The notes: generated by a model not told the origin, from the sequence alone. A DNA stretch of 64,000 nt from Brevibacillus centrosporus (GCF_003710815.1 NZ_RHHP01000041.1:1-64000); one strand, 5' to 3'. Positions 25,191 to 34,046 are shown, counted from the first letter of the stretch. Program-made: numbers and translations.

Positions 25191-25790
25191 CTACGCTTCC
25201 AGCAGCAGCATTTCCCGGCGGAGCTGTTTCAAGCGTTCTTTGGATTGTTTCACCTGGCCTTTGTCTTCTGCTTTCAGAGCATCATACAAAGTCGCAAGCT
25301 CATAATCCAGCTCCAGGCGCAATACAGGAATTCTTTCTTCGGAGTCACGTCGCTTCAAGGCGGCAATCACCTGATCCATCGTCACATTGCAAGATTTTTC
25401 GAAGATCACTTTTTTCTCAGCTCCTTTTATTTCCACTATTCTGACGGCTTCACCGTACCGGATGTGCTTCATCAGGACACTGTCTTCCAAGCGGATTCTG
25501 ATGATGGCATGCCCCTTTGCCTTCTCCACAAAGTGGTTCAAAATCTTAGCCACTCGTGAGTCCGACATGGGGAAGCCTGTTAGCTGCAGCTTGTAAGAAC
25601 CGCTTATCCGCTGCATTTTCCAGTTCGATTTACCGTCTGTGGTGTTCACGAGGAGGTGAAACTGCTCGGGAGATTCTTTCCACGTGACGCTCACCCCTGC
25701 TTCCACCAGGGCCTGCACCAGCGCGTGTAACGTCTTACGATCAAACCAGACAGCCAGATCGTAATATTCCAACTCAATGCCGAGACTCAT
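25191..25790 (-). CDS. Conserved hypothetical protein
   Basis: A 199-residue cytoplasmic protein with mixed alpha/beta pattern: an N-terminal helix (DRKTLHALVQALVEAGVSV), several strands through residue 140 and a highly charged C-terminal helix (KGQVKQSKERLKQLRREML) likely to be coiled coil. Not recognised. The ATG at 25790 is preceded by GGGAGGGG; the GTG-type extension of five codons lacks support. It has its own terminator. Function unknown. Confidence 0.65.
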   Translation of the reverse strand: MSLGIELEYYDLAVWFDRKTLHALVQALVEAGVSVTWKESPEQFHLLVNTTDGKSNWKMQRISGSYKLQLTGFPMSDSRVAKILNHFVEKAKGHAIIRIRLEDSVLMKHIRYGEAVRIVEIKGAEKKVIFEKSCNVTMDQVIAALKRRDSEERIPVLRLELDYELATLYDALKAEDKGQVKQSKERLKQLRREMLLLEA

Positions 25791-26015
25791 CAGGGCCCCT
25801 CCCATTAACAGAATACTCAGACTAAATTTTCGCTGTAAGGGAGTGAGTGGTATATCATATTATTCAGGCGACGGTTTTGCTATTCATATCCCGGCATGTA
25901 TTTTTTTCCTTCGTGGTATGATATCATATGGAGGATTCCAAGCTCCCTTGACAGGGACGTTCGCCCTTTTCTTACGTGGCGTGCGATGAAGCTTACCTAA
26001 GAGGTGTTCGCCCGA

Positions 26016-26651
26016 ATGTCGACAATTACAGCTTTTCAGCAAGAAGATTTTGATGTTTTTGCCATTGATGGCCTTGATCAGCGGATGGAAGCAATCAAAG
26101 GCATCATTCGTCCGAAATTGGAAGCACTGGGTCAGCATTTTGCCCCGGCTTTATCCGTTGCTACCGGATCTGAGATGTTTTTTCATGTGGCCAAGCATGC
26201 ACGGAGAACCGTGAATCCCCCCGTTGATACATGGGTTGCTTGGGCAGCTGATAAACGCGGATACAAAAAGCACCCACACTTTCAAGTTGGCTTGTGGGGT
26301 ACACATTTGTTTGTCTGGTATGCGGTCATATACGAAGCTCCTGCAAAAGAGGAAATCAGTCGTGCCTTGCATGCGCATCTCGATGACATTCTGGCGATCG
26401 TTCCCGATGATTTCCACTGGTCACCCGATCACACAAAGCCTGACAGTGCACCGCAGTCAACCCTCGGCAAGGAAGGTGTCAAAAAGCTGGTGGACAGGCT
26501 GGCAGAGGTCAAAAAAGCCGAGCTGCTTTGCGGCATTACCATTGATCGCCATGATCCTGTGCTTGCTGACAAAGATGCTTTGCTCGCTCGCTTGGAAGCG
26601 GCCTTCACTGTCTTAACCAAGCTTTACAACCTCAGTCTTTCCCGTGCATAA
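26016..26651 (+). CDS. yktB: DUF1054 family protein (YktB-like)
   Basis: A 211-residue protein with the DUF1054 signature: FxxExFxVFxIDGLDxRMEAIK start, HVAKHARRTVNPPVDTWVAWA and HPHFQVGLWGTHLFVWYAVIYEAP. B. subtilis YktB has this length; structures of the family show a fold of unknown activity. The ATG at 26016 has GAGGTG upstream. A 12-bp palindrome TATGATATCATA lies at 25917-25928 in the leader. Monocistronic, with a terminator at 26688. Confidence 0.85.
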   Translation: MSTITAFQQEDFDVFAIDGLDQRMEAIKGIIRPKLEALGQHFAPALSVATGSEMFFHVAKHARRTVNPPVDTWVAWAADKRGYKKHPHFQVGLWGTHLFVWYAVIYEAPAKEEISRALHAHLDDILAIVPDDFHWSPDHTKPDSAPQSTLGKEGVKKLVDRLAEVKKAELLCGITIDRHDPVLADKDALLARLEAAFTVLTKLYNLSLSRA

Positions 26652-26687
26652 ACCGCCTCCCGATATGTTTTGTTAAGTTATATATGC

Positions 26688-26740
26688 AAAAGAACAGGTC
26701 CGCTTTCTTTCGAAAAGCAAGTGCCTGTTCTTTTGTTTTT
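26688..26740. terminator. Terminator between yktB-like and nitronate monooxygenase genes
   Basis: AAAGAACAGG (26688-26697) pairs with CCTGTTCTTT (26724-26733) with an inner GCTTT/AAAGC stem, and T-rich sequence follows. Confidence 0.85.
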
Positions 26741-26760
26741 CCCTGAAAAAACGGCGTGAC

Positions 26761-27726
26761 TTAGCGACTGTTGTACGCTTGCAGACGCTCCATACGCTGA
26801 TCCAGGTCTTTAAACATCCGTTCAAATAATTCCTGGACATAAGGTACATCCTGAATGAGACCAATGACTTGCCCCGCCCATCCGAAGCCTTTTTGATCAT
26901 CGCCTTCATAAATAAAACGACAGTTGTTCTGACCGCTGATGAATGGCTTCAGCTGCTCGTAGCCTGCTCCTTCTTTTTCCAGCTCCAAAATGTTGTCGGA
27001 GCCTGCAGTGCGAACAACTCTAGCTGGTGCGCCCAAGGTTCTTTTGATGACGGCAGTATCTTGTTCCGTCCCTTTCAGCAATGCTTCCTTGTACGCTGCA
27101 TGGGCATGCACACACTCCTTGGTTGCAATGAAGCGAGTTCCCATCTCAACCCCATCCGCCCCTAGAGCTAGCGCAGCCAAAATGCCGCGTCCATCCCCAA
27201 TGCCGCCACTGGCGAGGACAGGAATACTTACCGAGTCAGCTACACGAGGGATCAGAACAAATGTACCGATGTCATCCCTGCCGAGATGTCCGCCGCCTTC
27301 TTGGCCAACTGCCATCACTGCATCCGCCCCGATCGACTCTGCTTTTTGCGCTTGCCGAACGGATGCAACCAGCACCAGCTTTTTGATATCGTGTCCATCG
27401 AGCTTTCGGATGAGCGGTTCCGGGTTGCCCCCCGTAACGGAAATGACTTTGACGCCTTCTTCTATCGCCACGTCCACATACGGCTCGTAGGATTGATTGT
27501 ATTGGCCGATCGCAAAGTTTACACCGAATGGTCGGTCTGTCATGGTTCGCACTTTGCGGATTTCTTCTCGCAGCGCCTCAGCTGATGGGAGCGACATGGC
27601 GGTAATTTGTCCCAATCCACCTGCATTTGACACAGCTGCAGCCAATTCTGCGTATGCTAAATAGGCCAATCCACCTTGAACGACCGGATAGTTGATCTGT
27701 AGCAATTCAGTTACTCTTGTTTTCAT
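26761..27726 (-). CDS. Nitronate monooxygenase family flavoprotein
   Basis: A 321-residue TIM-barrel FMN protein of the nitronate monooxygenase/2-nitropropane dioxygenase family. Motifs: PVVQGGLAYLAYAELAAAVSNAGGLG at the start, catalytic-type His147 in GQEGGGHLG, and the FMN phosphate region IPVLASGGIGDGRG followed by ALALGADGVEMGTRF. The same fold includes the enoyl-ACP reductase FabK, so activity as a FabK-type enzyme cannot be excluded. The ATG follows GGGGTG. It is divergent from speA and not part of a clear operon. Confidence 0.8.
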   Translation of the reverse strand: MKTRVTELLQINYPVVQGGLAYLAYAELAAAVSNAGGLGQITAMSLPSAEALREEIRKVRTMTDRPFGVNFAIGQYNQSYEPYVDVAIEEGVKVISVTGGNPEPLIRKLDGHDIKKLVLVASVRQAQKAESIGADAVMAVGQEGGGHLGRDDIGTFVLIPRVADSVSIPVLASGGIGDGRGILAALALGADGVEMGTRFIATKECVHAHAAYKEALLKGTEQDTAVIKRTLGAPARVVRTAGSDNILELEKEGAGYEQLKPFISGQNNCRFIYEGDDQKGFGWAGQVIGLIQDVPYVQELFERMFKDLDQRMERLQAYNSR

Positions 27727-27807
27727 CTTTTCACCCCATTACGATACAACTTCTCGAAAATGTGAGCAAACTCCTGCTGGACTTGGGGATTATGAATAAA
27801 AATTCGC

Positions 27808-27835
27808 TTGCTTTCCCCCCCTTTTTTGCTATACT
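27808..27835 (+). promoter_or_regulatory. Probable sigma-A promoter of speA
   Basis: TTGCTT (27808-27813) and TATACT (27830-27835) are 16 bases apart, 56 bases before the GTG start. Confidence 0.5.
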
Positions 27836-27890
27836 CAATTTGTTTGTTTTTTCCCCTTTTATTCTTTATTTGTAAAGTGAGGCGATCGTA

Positions 27891-29363
27891 GTGAGACAAA
27901 TGAAAACTCCTTTGTTCAGCGGGTTGTTGGAGCACGCCAACCGGAACCCGATTCAATTTCACATTCCGGGCCATAAGAAGGGTATGGGCATGCATCCGGC
28001 ATTTCGCGAGTTCATCGGGGAGAACGCTCTCTCGATAGACCTCATCAATATCGCGCCACTGGATGACCTGCATCATCCCAAGGCGATGATCAAGGAAGCA
28101 CAGGAACTGGCAGCCGAGGCGTTTGGCGCTGACCATACCTTTTTTTCCGTACAGGGGACGAGCGGTGCGATCATGGCAATGATTATGGCTACCTGCAGCC
28201 CTGGAGACAAAATTATCGTTCCGCGGAACGTGCATAAATCTGTCATGTCAGCGATTATTTTTGCAGGAGCCTTTCCGATCTTCATTCATCCTGCGATGGA
28301 CGAGCGCTTGGGCATTTCCCACGGGATCACAGTGAAAGCCGTGCAAAAAGCACTGGAAACCCACCCGGACGCAGCTGCCCTGCTGGTAATCAACCCGACC
28401 TATTTTGGGATCGCTGGTGATTTGCGCGAGATCGTGCGGACTGCGCATAATTACGAAATCCCAGTACTTGTTGATGAAGCACATGGTGTGCATATTCATT
28501 TCCACGAGGAGCTGCCGATCTCCGCGATGCAAGCCGGCGCCGATATGGCTGCAACGAGCGTGCACAAGCTGGGCGGTTCCTTGACACAAACATCGATCCT
28601 GAACGTACGGGAAGGACTCGTCGATGTCGATCGTGTCAAAACGGTCATGAGTATGCTGACAACGACTTCCACTTCTTATATTTTCTTGGCTTCCCTCGAT
28701 ATGGCTCGTCAGCATCTCGCATTGAACGGACACTTGCTGACAGAACAAGCCATGAAGCTGGCGAATAAAGCACGTGATAGGATCAATGACATTCCGCGCA
28801 TCTATTGTGTAGGGAAGGAAATTCTCGGCAAGCCCGCTACCTTCGCGATGGATCCGACCAAGCTGCTGATTCACGTTCGCGATCTGGGCATCACTGGCTG
28901 GGAAGTCGAAAACTGGCTGCGTGCAAAATACAACATTGAAGTGGAAATGAGCGACCTGTACAACATCCTTTGCTTTGTAACGGCAGGTGACACAGAGGAA
29001 TCGATTCAGACCCTGGTAAACGCCCTGCGCGATTTGTCTGTTGAATTCGCCCATGTTCAAGCAGAGGATATGCCAACCATCTCCTTGCCGAATATCCCGA
29101 TTCTGTCTACAACGCCGCGTGAAGCATTCTATGCGCCGACAGAAACCATCCCGCTTGTGGAAGCCGCAGGAAGAGTCATTACCGAATTCATCATGGTATA
29201 TCCTCCAGGGATTCCGATCTTCCTGCCTGGGGAAGTTATCTCCGAAGAGAACATCGCCTACATTCAGGAAAACATTCGTGTCGGACTGCCTGTACAAGGT
29301 CCTGAGGATGAAACACTGAAGACGATTAAAGTCGTGAAGCGTCAAACGGCGATTTCGGGTTAA
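27891..29363 (+). CDS. speA: Arginine decarboxylase (biosynthetic, fold type I PLP)
   Basis: A 490-residue Orn/Lys/Arg decarboxylase family enzyme, the same length as B. subtilis SpeA. Motifs: HIPGHKKG at the N-terminus, VDEAHG (Asp195, His198) and PLP lysine Lys226 in ATSVHKLGGSLTQTS. It makes agmatine from arginine for putrescine and spermidine synthesis. The GTG at 27891 follows GTGAGG at eight bases; an ATG at 27900 is possible. Works with SpeD at 22835. In B. subtilis speA neighbours the SR1 RNA gene, and an SR1-like element lies at 31.7 kb here. Confidence 0.92.
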   Translation: MRQMKTPLFSGLLEHANRNPIQFHIPGHKKGMGMHPAFREFIGENALSIDLINIAPLDDLHHPKAMIKEAQELAAEAFGADHTFFSVQGTSGAIMAMIMATCSPGDKIIVPRNVHKSVMSAIIFAGAFPIFIHPAMDERLGISHGITVKAVQKALETHPDAAALLVINPTYFGIAGDLREIVRTAHNYEIPVLVDEAHGVHIHFHEELPISAMQAGADMAATSVHKLGGSLTQTSILNVREGLVDVDRVKTVMSMLTTTSTSYIFLASLDMARQHLALNGHLLTEQAMKLANKARDRINDIPRIYCVGKEILGKPATFAMDPTKLLIHVRDLGITGWEVENWLRAKYNIEVEMSDLYNILCFVTAGDTEESIQTLVNALRDLSVEFAHVQAEDMPTISLPNIPILSTTPREAFYAPTETIPLVEAAGRVITEFIMVYPPGIPIFLPGEVISEENIAYIQENIRVGLPVQGPEDETLKTIKVVKRQTAISG

Positions 29364-29391
29364 CGTCACCATTTAGTTGAAGATAATGAAG

Positions 29392-29431
29392 CAAGAAGCT
29401 GTTGCCATTAAAGGCAGCAGCTCTTGTTTTT
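29392..29431 (+). terminator. Terminator of speA
   Basis: CAAGA-AGCTG-TTGCC pairs imperfectly with GGCAG-CAGCT-CTTG (29392-29426), followed by T5. Confidence 0.75.
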
Positions 29432-29460
29432 CTGTCGATTGAATGGAAAATCGAACAATA

Positions 29461-29507
29461 AAAAACAGGTAGTAAGGGAAAGTATCCACTTACTACCTGT
29501 TTTTTTA
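29461..29507. terminator. Bidirectional terminator
   Basis: ACAGGTAGTAAG (29465-29476) pairs with CTTACTACCTGT (29489-29500), with A5 before and T7 after; it ends the - strand propeller gene whose stop lies just inside the T run. Confidence 0.9.
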
Positions 29508-31655
29508 CTTATAGACCCGAACGTTGATTTCGTTAAGGTCGGTGCTAACAAACAAATCAGCGAAATTGTCCATATCCTTAAAGGCATCAGACAAGGACAT
29601 GGTCTTTTCTTTGCTCGTTCCTGGGTAGAATACAAATACAAAATCGTCAAAACCAGCTTCGTTCATTTTTTCGGAGAGTGTTCCATCGCTCATCAAACCC
29701 AAAATGCCATATTCCTTGTAATCCCCTGGCTCAGGTTCTGGATCAGGATTGGAAGGTTCTTCTCCGTCATCATCATCTCTTGGATCTGAAATAGCCATCG
29801 TATATACGTATGGATCATCGTCACGTTTGTCGATCCATACCAAACGGTTGCCGCCGATTGTCGCTTCCTCTACTTCCGCTTCATCGTCCCAAGAATAATC
29901 GCTGTAAGAGCCGTCTTCCACATCGTACAGTTCAAAATAGAAAGTCTTGCTGTTTGGAGAGAGGCGGTTGTCCTCAAAAAGCATCATATTTCGTGAGGTT
30001 TGTGGATTGATCTGATCTCGATCATTGTATCGAAGCAAAGAGGCTGTCTTGCCACGGTCAATATCGTAGGAGTAGATATCCCAAGATGGTTTTGTAGTGT
30101 CTGTGTACTCGCTCCACACTACAAAATTATCTCCCAGCTTTGCTTCCTTTACTTGAACATTTTTACGGATTTGTGTATCGTCTTCTTCGTCGATGTCATA
30201 CAAGTAGACGCTGGCTTTATTCGAGCTTTCTTCCTGTACCCATGTGACAAAGTTGCCATAGAGGTCAATGCTCAATGGGTCCTTTTTCAATGTCGTGATC
30301 TCGGTGTCTTTCCCGGAATCAAGGTTGGTTACATTCAGTTCAGGTCGGCCATCCATATTCACCCACAACAAATTGTCTCCATCAAGTTTATACAACTTTT
30401 CATCTGGAAGCTGATCGTCATCTTCGTCTGTTACTTGTTTCGTAGTACCTTTAGCAATGTTGTAAGAGAAGAGAGCATCTTCGCTGTCATCGTACCACAC
30501 TACATAGTGATTGCTGACAAGTGGCCGAGAAGGTGAAGCATCCACTTTTGTAATCGATTTGGAAGTCCCTTTTTCTACATCATACAGAATGACGGAATCG
30601 CTTCTGTTGCCTTCGGATATATAAACCACGTACCGATCATGCGCAGCAGGTTGACTAGGTTCACCAGAGACCTCTCCCAGAGGAATCGATTCTTTTTCGT
30701 CAATATCGTAGAGGTTCAAACGGATCTTCGAATCTTTGTCCTTTTTCGCATACAAAACATAATCATCATAGATACGCGGCTGCAGTTTATCGTAAATGGA
30801 GCTTGCTGCTTTTCGTTTACCTGTTTTGGTAGCTTCACCGAAGTATAGATCTCCATTATCAATCACTACAAAATCTGTGTCAAAAATATGCGGCAAGGAT
30901 TTGTTGCTGGAATCATCTGTCAGCTTGATTGTTTTGCTTTTTGCAATGTCATAAGAGCTGACTTGATTATACTCCCCGCTTTGATCTTCGAAAATGATGA
31001 CATCCTCAGAGATAGACGGGTTTACCTGATCCCCTTTTGCTGTTACAGCGGCTTTTTCCGCTTTGGTTTTCAGATTGTAGGTGTAAATATCGTAGTTGCC
31101 ATTGCGCTCATCTTGCCATGCAACGTATGTATCGCCCACAGAAGGATTGCTGGCTTCACCGCTATTGGTGATCTGCTCCACATCACCGGAAGTTATGTTG
31201 TACAGGTAGATGTCCGTTCCTTTGTCACTCTTGTCGTCCCATACGATGTTTTTTCCAGAGATCTCGAGCTGCGTCACTTTGGACCCACTCGAAACCAACG
31301 ATTCTTTCTTCTTGGAAACGTCGTACATGTACACGTCTGTTCCACCATCGCGAGAGTCAATCCAAACGACGTAATTTCCATCTACACGTGGGCTTGTCTT
31401 GGCAGAAGATTTGTTGCCAATTTGCGTTTCTGAATTGTCATCCAAATCATATAAAGTGATGGTTTTTTCTCCTTCAACCATCCACACGGCATAGTCAGCT
31501 GAAATGTCAAATCCTGCTTTATCAACCTCAGGCTGGCTCACGTCAATTTTGACTTCTTCGCCAAGTCTGCTGCTGGCAAATGCCGGTGACGCGCTCCACA
31601 GAGAGGTGACCAGTAAAGCCGCGGCCATCAACCCCTGTACGGGTCTACGCTTCAT
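29505..31655 (-). CDS. Large secreted TolB-like beta-propeller protein
   Basis: A 716-residue exported protein. Signal peptide 1-27 (ends AFASS). From about residue 40 to 615 it has at least ten repeats of the kind Y-V-V-W-x-D-x-R-x-G-x-x-D-V-Y-x-Y-D (for example DGNYVVWIDSRDGGTDVYMY and GDTYVAWQDERNGNYDIYTY), typical of TolB/YncE-type beta-propellers. A Pro/Glu/Asp-rich linker (about 625-640) leads to a last domain of 75 residues. No cell-wall anchor. The ATG at 31655 follows AGAGGAGG. Function unknown; surface protein-protein binding is the family's usual job. Confidence 0.75.
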   Translation of the reverse strand: MKRRPVQGLMAAALLVTSLWSASPAFASSRLGEEVKIDVSQPEVDKAGFDISADYAVWMVEGEKTITLYDLDDNSETQIGNKSSAKTSPRVDGNYVVWIDSRDGGTDVYMYDVSKKKESLVSSGSKVTQLEISGKNIVWDDKSDKGTDIYLYNITSGDVEQITNSGEASNPSVGDTYVAWQDERNGNYDIYTYNLKTKAEKAAVTAKGDQVNPSISEDVIIFEDQSGEYNQVSSYDIAKSKTIKLTDDSSNKSLPHIFDTDFVVIDNGDLYFGEATKTGKRKAASSIYDKLQPRIYDDYVLYAKKDKDSKIRLNLYDIDEKESIPLGEVSGEPSQPAAHDRYVVYISEGNRSDSVILYDVEKGTSKSITKVDASPSRPLVSNHYVVWYDDSEDALFSYNIAKGTTKQVTDEDDDQLPDEKLYKLDGDNLLWVNMDGRPELNVTNLDSGKDTEITTLKKDPLSIDLYGNFVTWVQEESSNKASVYLYDIDEEDDTQIRKNVQVKEAKLGDNFVVWSEYTDTTKPSWDIYSYDIDRGKTASLLRYNDRDQINPQTSRNMMLFEDNRLSPNSKTFYFELYDVEDGSYSDYSWDDEAEVEEATIGGNRLVWIDKRDDDPYVYTMAISDPRDDDDGEEPSNPDPEPEPGDYKEYGILGLMSDGTLSEKMNEAGFDDFVFVFYPGTSKEKTMSLSDAFKDMDNFADLFVSTDLNEINVRVYK

Positions 31656-31722
31656 GAAACTATTCCTCCTCTTGCAACGATTTTCACTCTTCTCTATTAT
31701 CCCCCATGAGGAGTAGGATGTC

Positions 31723-31965
31723 AAAAAAAACAGGCCTTGCGCAGTGGGCCTGTAGTCGGTAAACTATTCTCTTTCTTGTTTTTCACTGTGCCCGCAATCG
31801 CAGCTGCATACCGCATAAAGCGTTTTCACCGAGTTGCATTCAAAGTGCTCGATGATGGTTCCGCAAGTCTGACATACAATTGTTCCCATCTATATTCCCC
31901 TCCGCTGTCACACTGCCGAAAGCAGCATGAGTGATGGTCATATCCTCGATAATGTGATGTTATAT
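31723..31965 (-). ncRNA. sr1: SR1-like dual-function RNA
   Basis: A short transcript unit on the - strand: promoter region near 31970-31997 (TTGACT at 31997-31992), the SR1P coding frame, and a terminator (ACAGGCC/GGCCTGT, 31730-31753, then eight T). B. subtilis SR1 (205 nt) has this plan: it encodes SR1P and also base-pairs with ahrC mRNA. The 5' end is not fixed by sequence. Base-pairing function here is inferred only. Confidence 0.6.
31764..31889 (-). CDS. sr1P: SR1P family small protein (GapA-binding peptide)
   Basis: A 41-residue cysteine-rich protein, MGTIVCQTCG at the start, with Cys6, Cys9, Cys18, Cys28, Cys30 and Cys32. The pattern M-G-T-I-V-C-Q-x-C ... F-E ... V-x-x-L-Y matches SR1P, which in B. 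subtilis binds glyceraldehyde-3-phosphate dehydrogenase GapA and promotes its association with RNase J1. The ATG at 31889 follows GGAGGGG. The gene is too short for usual gene callers. It is downstream of a CcpN-type operator, consistent with sugar-regulated expression. Confidence 0.85.
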   Translation of the reverse strand: MGTIVCQTCGTIIEHFECNSVKTLYAVCSCDCGHSEKQERE

Positions 31966-31972
31966 ACATCTT

Positions 31973-31983
31973 AATATGACACA
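31973..31983 (-). promoter_or_regulatory. CcpN-type operator in the sr1 promoter
   Basis: The - strand reads TGTGTCATATT, an exact match to the CcpN consensus TRTGHYATAYW as I recall it. It lies between the -35-like TTGACT and the coding frame. CcpN represses sr1 and gluconeogenic genes under glycolytic conditions in B. subtilis. Confidence 0.6.
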
Positions 31984-32025
31984 CCATTAGGAGTCAATAC
32001 GGTAATTTAACACATCTTTTGTCGA

Positions 32026-32835
32026 TTAGTATGTCACATTTAATTTTGCCATTTGCTCCATCCATGCTTCCATCTGCTCCATGATCTGTTCTTTCTCGGG
32101 CTCGTTCAGCACTTCGTGACGCAGGCCAGAAAAGCGATGAAACGAATTTGGAGCACGCAAGCCGCCCGTAAAGCGCTCGATCGCATCTGCATTGATGATG
32201 GCGTCATCCCCTGCCTGCAGGACAAGAACAGGCACGTTGATGTGATCTCTATCCGCCCAAGCACTTTCCATGGCTCGCAGCAATTCTTGAAACCATCTGA
32301 CACTTACTTTGGGATAGTTCAATGGATCTGTTACATAGGCTGCCTGAACGGATAAATCTCTGGAGACCATGTCCGCCTTCACCCCGTTTGGCATCGCCAA
32401 CGTCGGCATGAATTGATCCAGCATGCGAGCAAGCTGCGCCTTCCAAGCAGGAACCTGCAGCTTCAGTTCAAGACATGGAGAAGTCAGAATTAGGCCTGTG
32501 AGCCCATCAGCGTCCCCTTTCATTTGAACATATCTTGTGGCTACAAGTCCTCCCAAGCTATGCCCCAATAGGTATAATGGCTGCCCGGCAGGAGTCGCAC
32601 TGCGAGCTTTTGTCATCCAATCCTCGACAGCCTCTATGTATTGCTGAAAGGACTCGATATGTCCTCTCCTGCCAGCAGACCTTCCCCATCCAGGCAAGTC
32701 ACCGGTGAAGACACTCCATCCCCGTTCGTTGAAAAAAGCAGCCACATGCTCGTATCGACCATAGTGCTCTCCCGTCCCATGGATCAGTACCATTGATCCT
32801 TTTTGAGCGGGGACCAGCCATTGATGACTGTTCAT
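32026..32835 (-). CDS. Alpha/beta hydrolase, monoglyceride lipase/lysophospholipase type
   Basis: A 269-residue serine hydrolase. Visible: oxyanion segment MVLIHGTGEHYGRYEH, nucleophile elbow LLGHSLGGLVA (Ser about 110), acid in VLVLQAGDDAI and the final histidine in SGLRHEVLNEPE. This is the Hydrolase_4/PldB pattern, similar to B. subtilis YtpA. The start at 32835 (MNSHQWL) has AGGGGAGAG upstream; an ATG at 32883 lacks one. It probably cleaves lysophospholipid or monoacylglycerol; substrate not proven. Confidence 0.82.
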   Translation of the reverse strand: MNSHQWLVPAQKGSMVLIHGTGEHYGRYEHVAAFFNERGWSVFTGDLPGWGRSAGRRGHIESFQQYIEAVEDWMTKARSATPAGQPLYLLGHSLGGLVATRYVQMKGDADGLTGLILTSPCLELKLQVPAWKAQLARMLDQFMPTLAMPNGVKADMVSRDLSVQAAYVTDPLNYPKVSVRWFQELLRAMESAWADRDHINVPVLVLQAGDDAIINADAIERFTGGLRAPNSFHRFSGLRHEVLNEPEKEQIMEQMEAWMEQMAKLNVTY

Positions 32836-32934
32836 TTGTCTCTCCCCTGTCCACTTGATCTTTTTGTTTCCCTTCATTGCCATGATACCTGATCTACATT
32901 AAAAACGAGCAGAAGAAAGTCTTCTGCTCGCTTG

Positions 32935-33234
32935 CTAGTACTGATTTTCTTCAAAAGGGATAGTAGGTAGGTACTCTTGGAAAAATTGAGCGAGGGTTTC
33001 CGCTTCGCTTTCAGAATCGAGCCGGAAAATCTTTTGCAGATATCCAGGATTTACGACATCCTCTGAACCGAGAAGGGTAGATTGCCCCGTCTGCATACAG
33101 ATCACCAATGGCTTTCCATAAAACTTGTTCGTAAACACAATCCCAAAATCATGGCGAGTTCCTTCCGAGACCAATCCTAGAAAACGTACATTGGCGTTCT
33201 CCGACTCCTCGTACAAGTGGTCGTAGTGCTCCAT
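32935..33234 (-). CDS. DUF3055 family protein
   Basis: A 99-residue small protein, MEHYDHLYEESENANVRFLG, with the family stretch TNKFYGKPLVICMQTGQSTL followed by GSEDVVNPGYLQKIFRL. I recall this as the DUF3055 pattern in Bacilli; function unknown. The ATG at 33234 has GAGGAGGG upstream (a TTG six bases earlier is less likely). The promoter region contains a 27-bp perfect interrupted palindrome (33264-33290), so it is probably under a dimeric repressor or activator. Confidence 0.7.
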   Translation of the reverse strand: MEHYDHLYEESENANVRFLGLVSEGTRHDFGIVFTNKFYGKPLVICMQTGQSTLLGSEDVVNPGYLQKIFRLDSESEAETLAQFFQEYLPTIPFEENQY

Positions 33235-33263
33235 CAGCAATCCCTCCTCATCTGAAGTTTGGC

Positions 33264-33290
33264 CCGAATATTCATTATGTAAATATTCGG
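33264..33290. promoter_or_regulatory. 27-bp interrupted palindrome in the DUF3055 promoter
   Basis: CCGAATATT (33264-33272), nine-base spacer, AATATTCGG (33282-33290): a perfect 9-bp inverted repeat. A CATAAT -10-like element lies inside it, so a bound dimer would block RNA polymerase. The neighbouring MarR-type gene is a possible regulator. Confidence 0.5.
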
Positions 33291-33339
33291 AGTATTAATA
33301 AGTATACGCGAAAACCCACCTTTTTGCCACACCTGCTCC

Positions 33340-33864
33340 TTAACTGATCAAGTGCTTGGAATTCGGAATGCGATCTTCGCCTTCCTGAATCCAGCGAACC
33401 TTTTCTGCCCCGTGCAAGGATTGCGCGACAAAGGAAAGACATTCAAAGAATAACTCTACTACCGCTGTACTGTAGCGTTCCTCCATTTTCTCCAATGCAT
33501 ACGTCAAACGAAAAATAGATGGCACGCTTCTACGGCTGGCTTCGATGACCGATTTTCCTTTTTCCGTTGGATAAACATGGACAACACGACCATCCAACTC
33601 CGACTTTTCGATCGTTACCATCCCTTTTTCCATCAACTTCTTGATATGAATCACAATTGATGAAGGATGCCAGAAGGTCCAGTCGGCAATTTGTGTGACG
33701 CGTACGCCTTCGTAGCAATAGATGATCCAAAGGATGTTTAATTGCACGGAGGAATCCAGCTCCGCTTCCTTCGCTGCTCGCTCCCAGTCCTCTTTATTCA
33801 CCACGTCGATGGCGCGCATAGTGTTAAGCGCTTCAAATACGTTTCTAATTGAGACCTCCTGCAT
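33340..33864 (-). CDS. MarR family transcriptional regulator
   Basis: A 174-residue winged-helix regulator. The MarR core is at about residues 40-125: LNILWIIYCYEGVRVTQIAD, then the recognition helix HPSSIVIHIKKLMEKGMV and the wing with LDGRVVHVYPTEKG. It is reminiscent of the Hpr/ScoC subgroup, which governs transition-state and protease genes, but is shorter and I would not equate them. The ATG at 33864 follows GGAGGAATAGTCC; a 15-codon extension lacks a ribosome binding site. Ligand unknown. Confidence 0.75.
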   Translation of the reverse strand: MQEVSIRNVFEALNTMRAIDVVNKEDWERAAKEAELDSSVQLNILWIIYCYEGVRVTQIADWTFWHPSSIVIHIKKLMEKGMVTIEKSELDGRVVHVYPTEKGKSVIEASRRSVPSIFRLTYALEKMEERYSTAVVELFFECLSFVAQSLHGAEKVRWIQEGEDRIPNSKHLIS

Positions 33865-34046
33865 AGGGACTATTCCTCCATGTGATTCTTTATCTTTCAT
33901 GCATTCCAATATAAACAGTAATTATATTTTACACTTTTCAGAAAAGACACGCAATTATTTTTACTTAAGAATTGGCGCATTGTCAAAGAGTGGAAGCAAT
34001 GCTAAACTAAACGCAGACATTCTCGGTACTAGGAGTGAGTGCAATC

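Noticed and set aside
25917..25928. 12-bp palindrome TATGATATCATA before the yktB-like gene
   Set aside because: Noted in the gene entry, but short AT-rich palindromes occur by chance and no regulator is suggested.
28248..29372. 374-codon open frame opposite speA
   Set aside because: Antisense to a well-supported decarboxylase gene; no ribosome binding site or family likeness.
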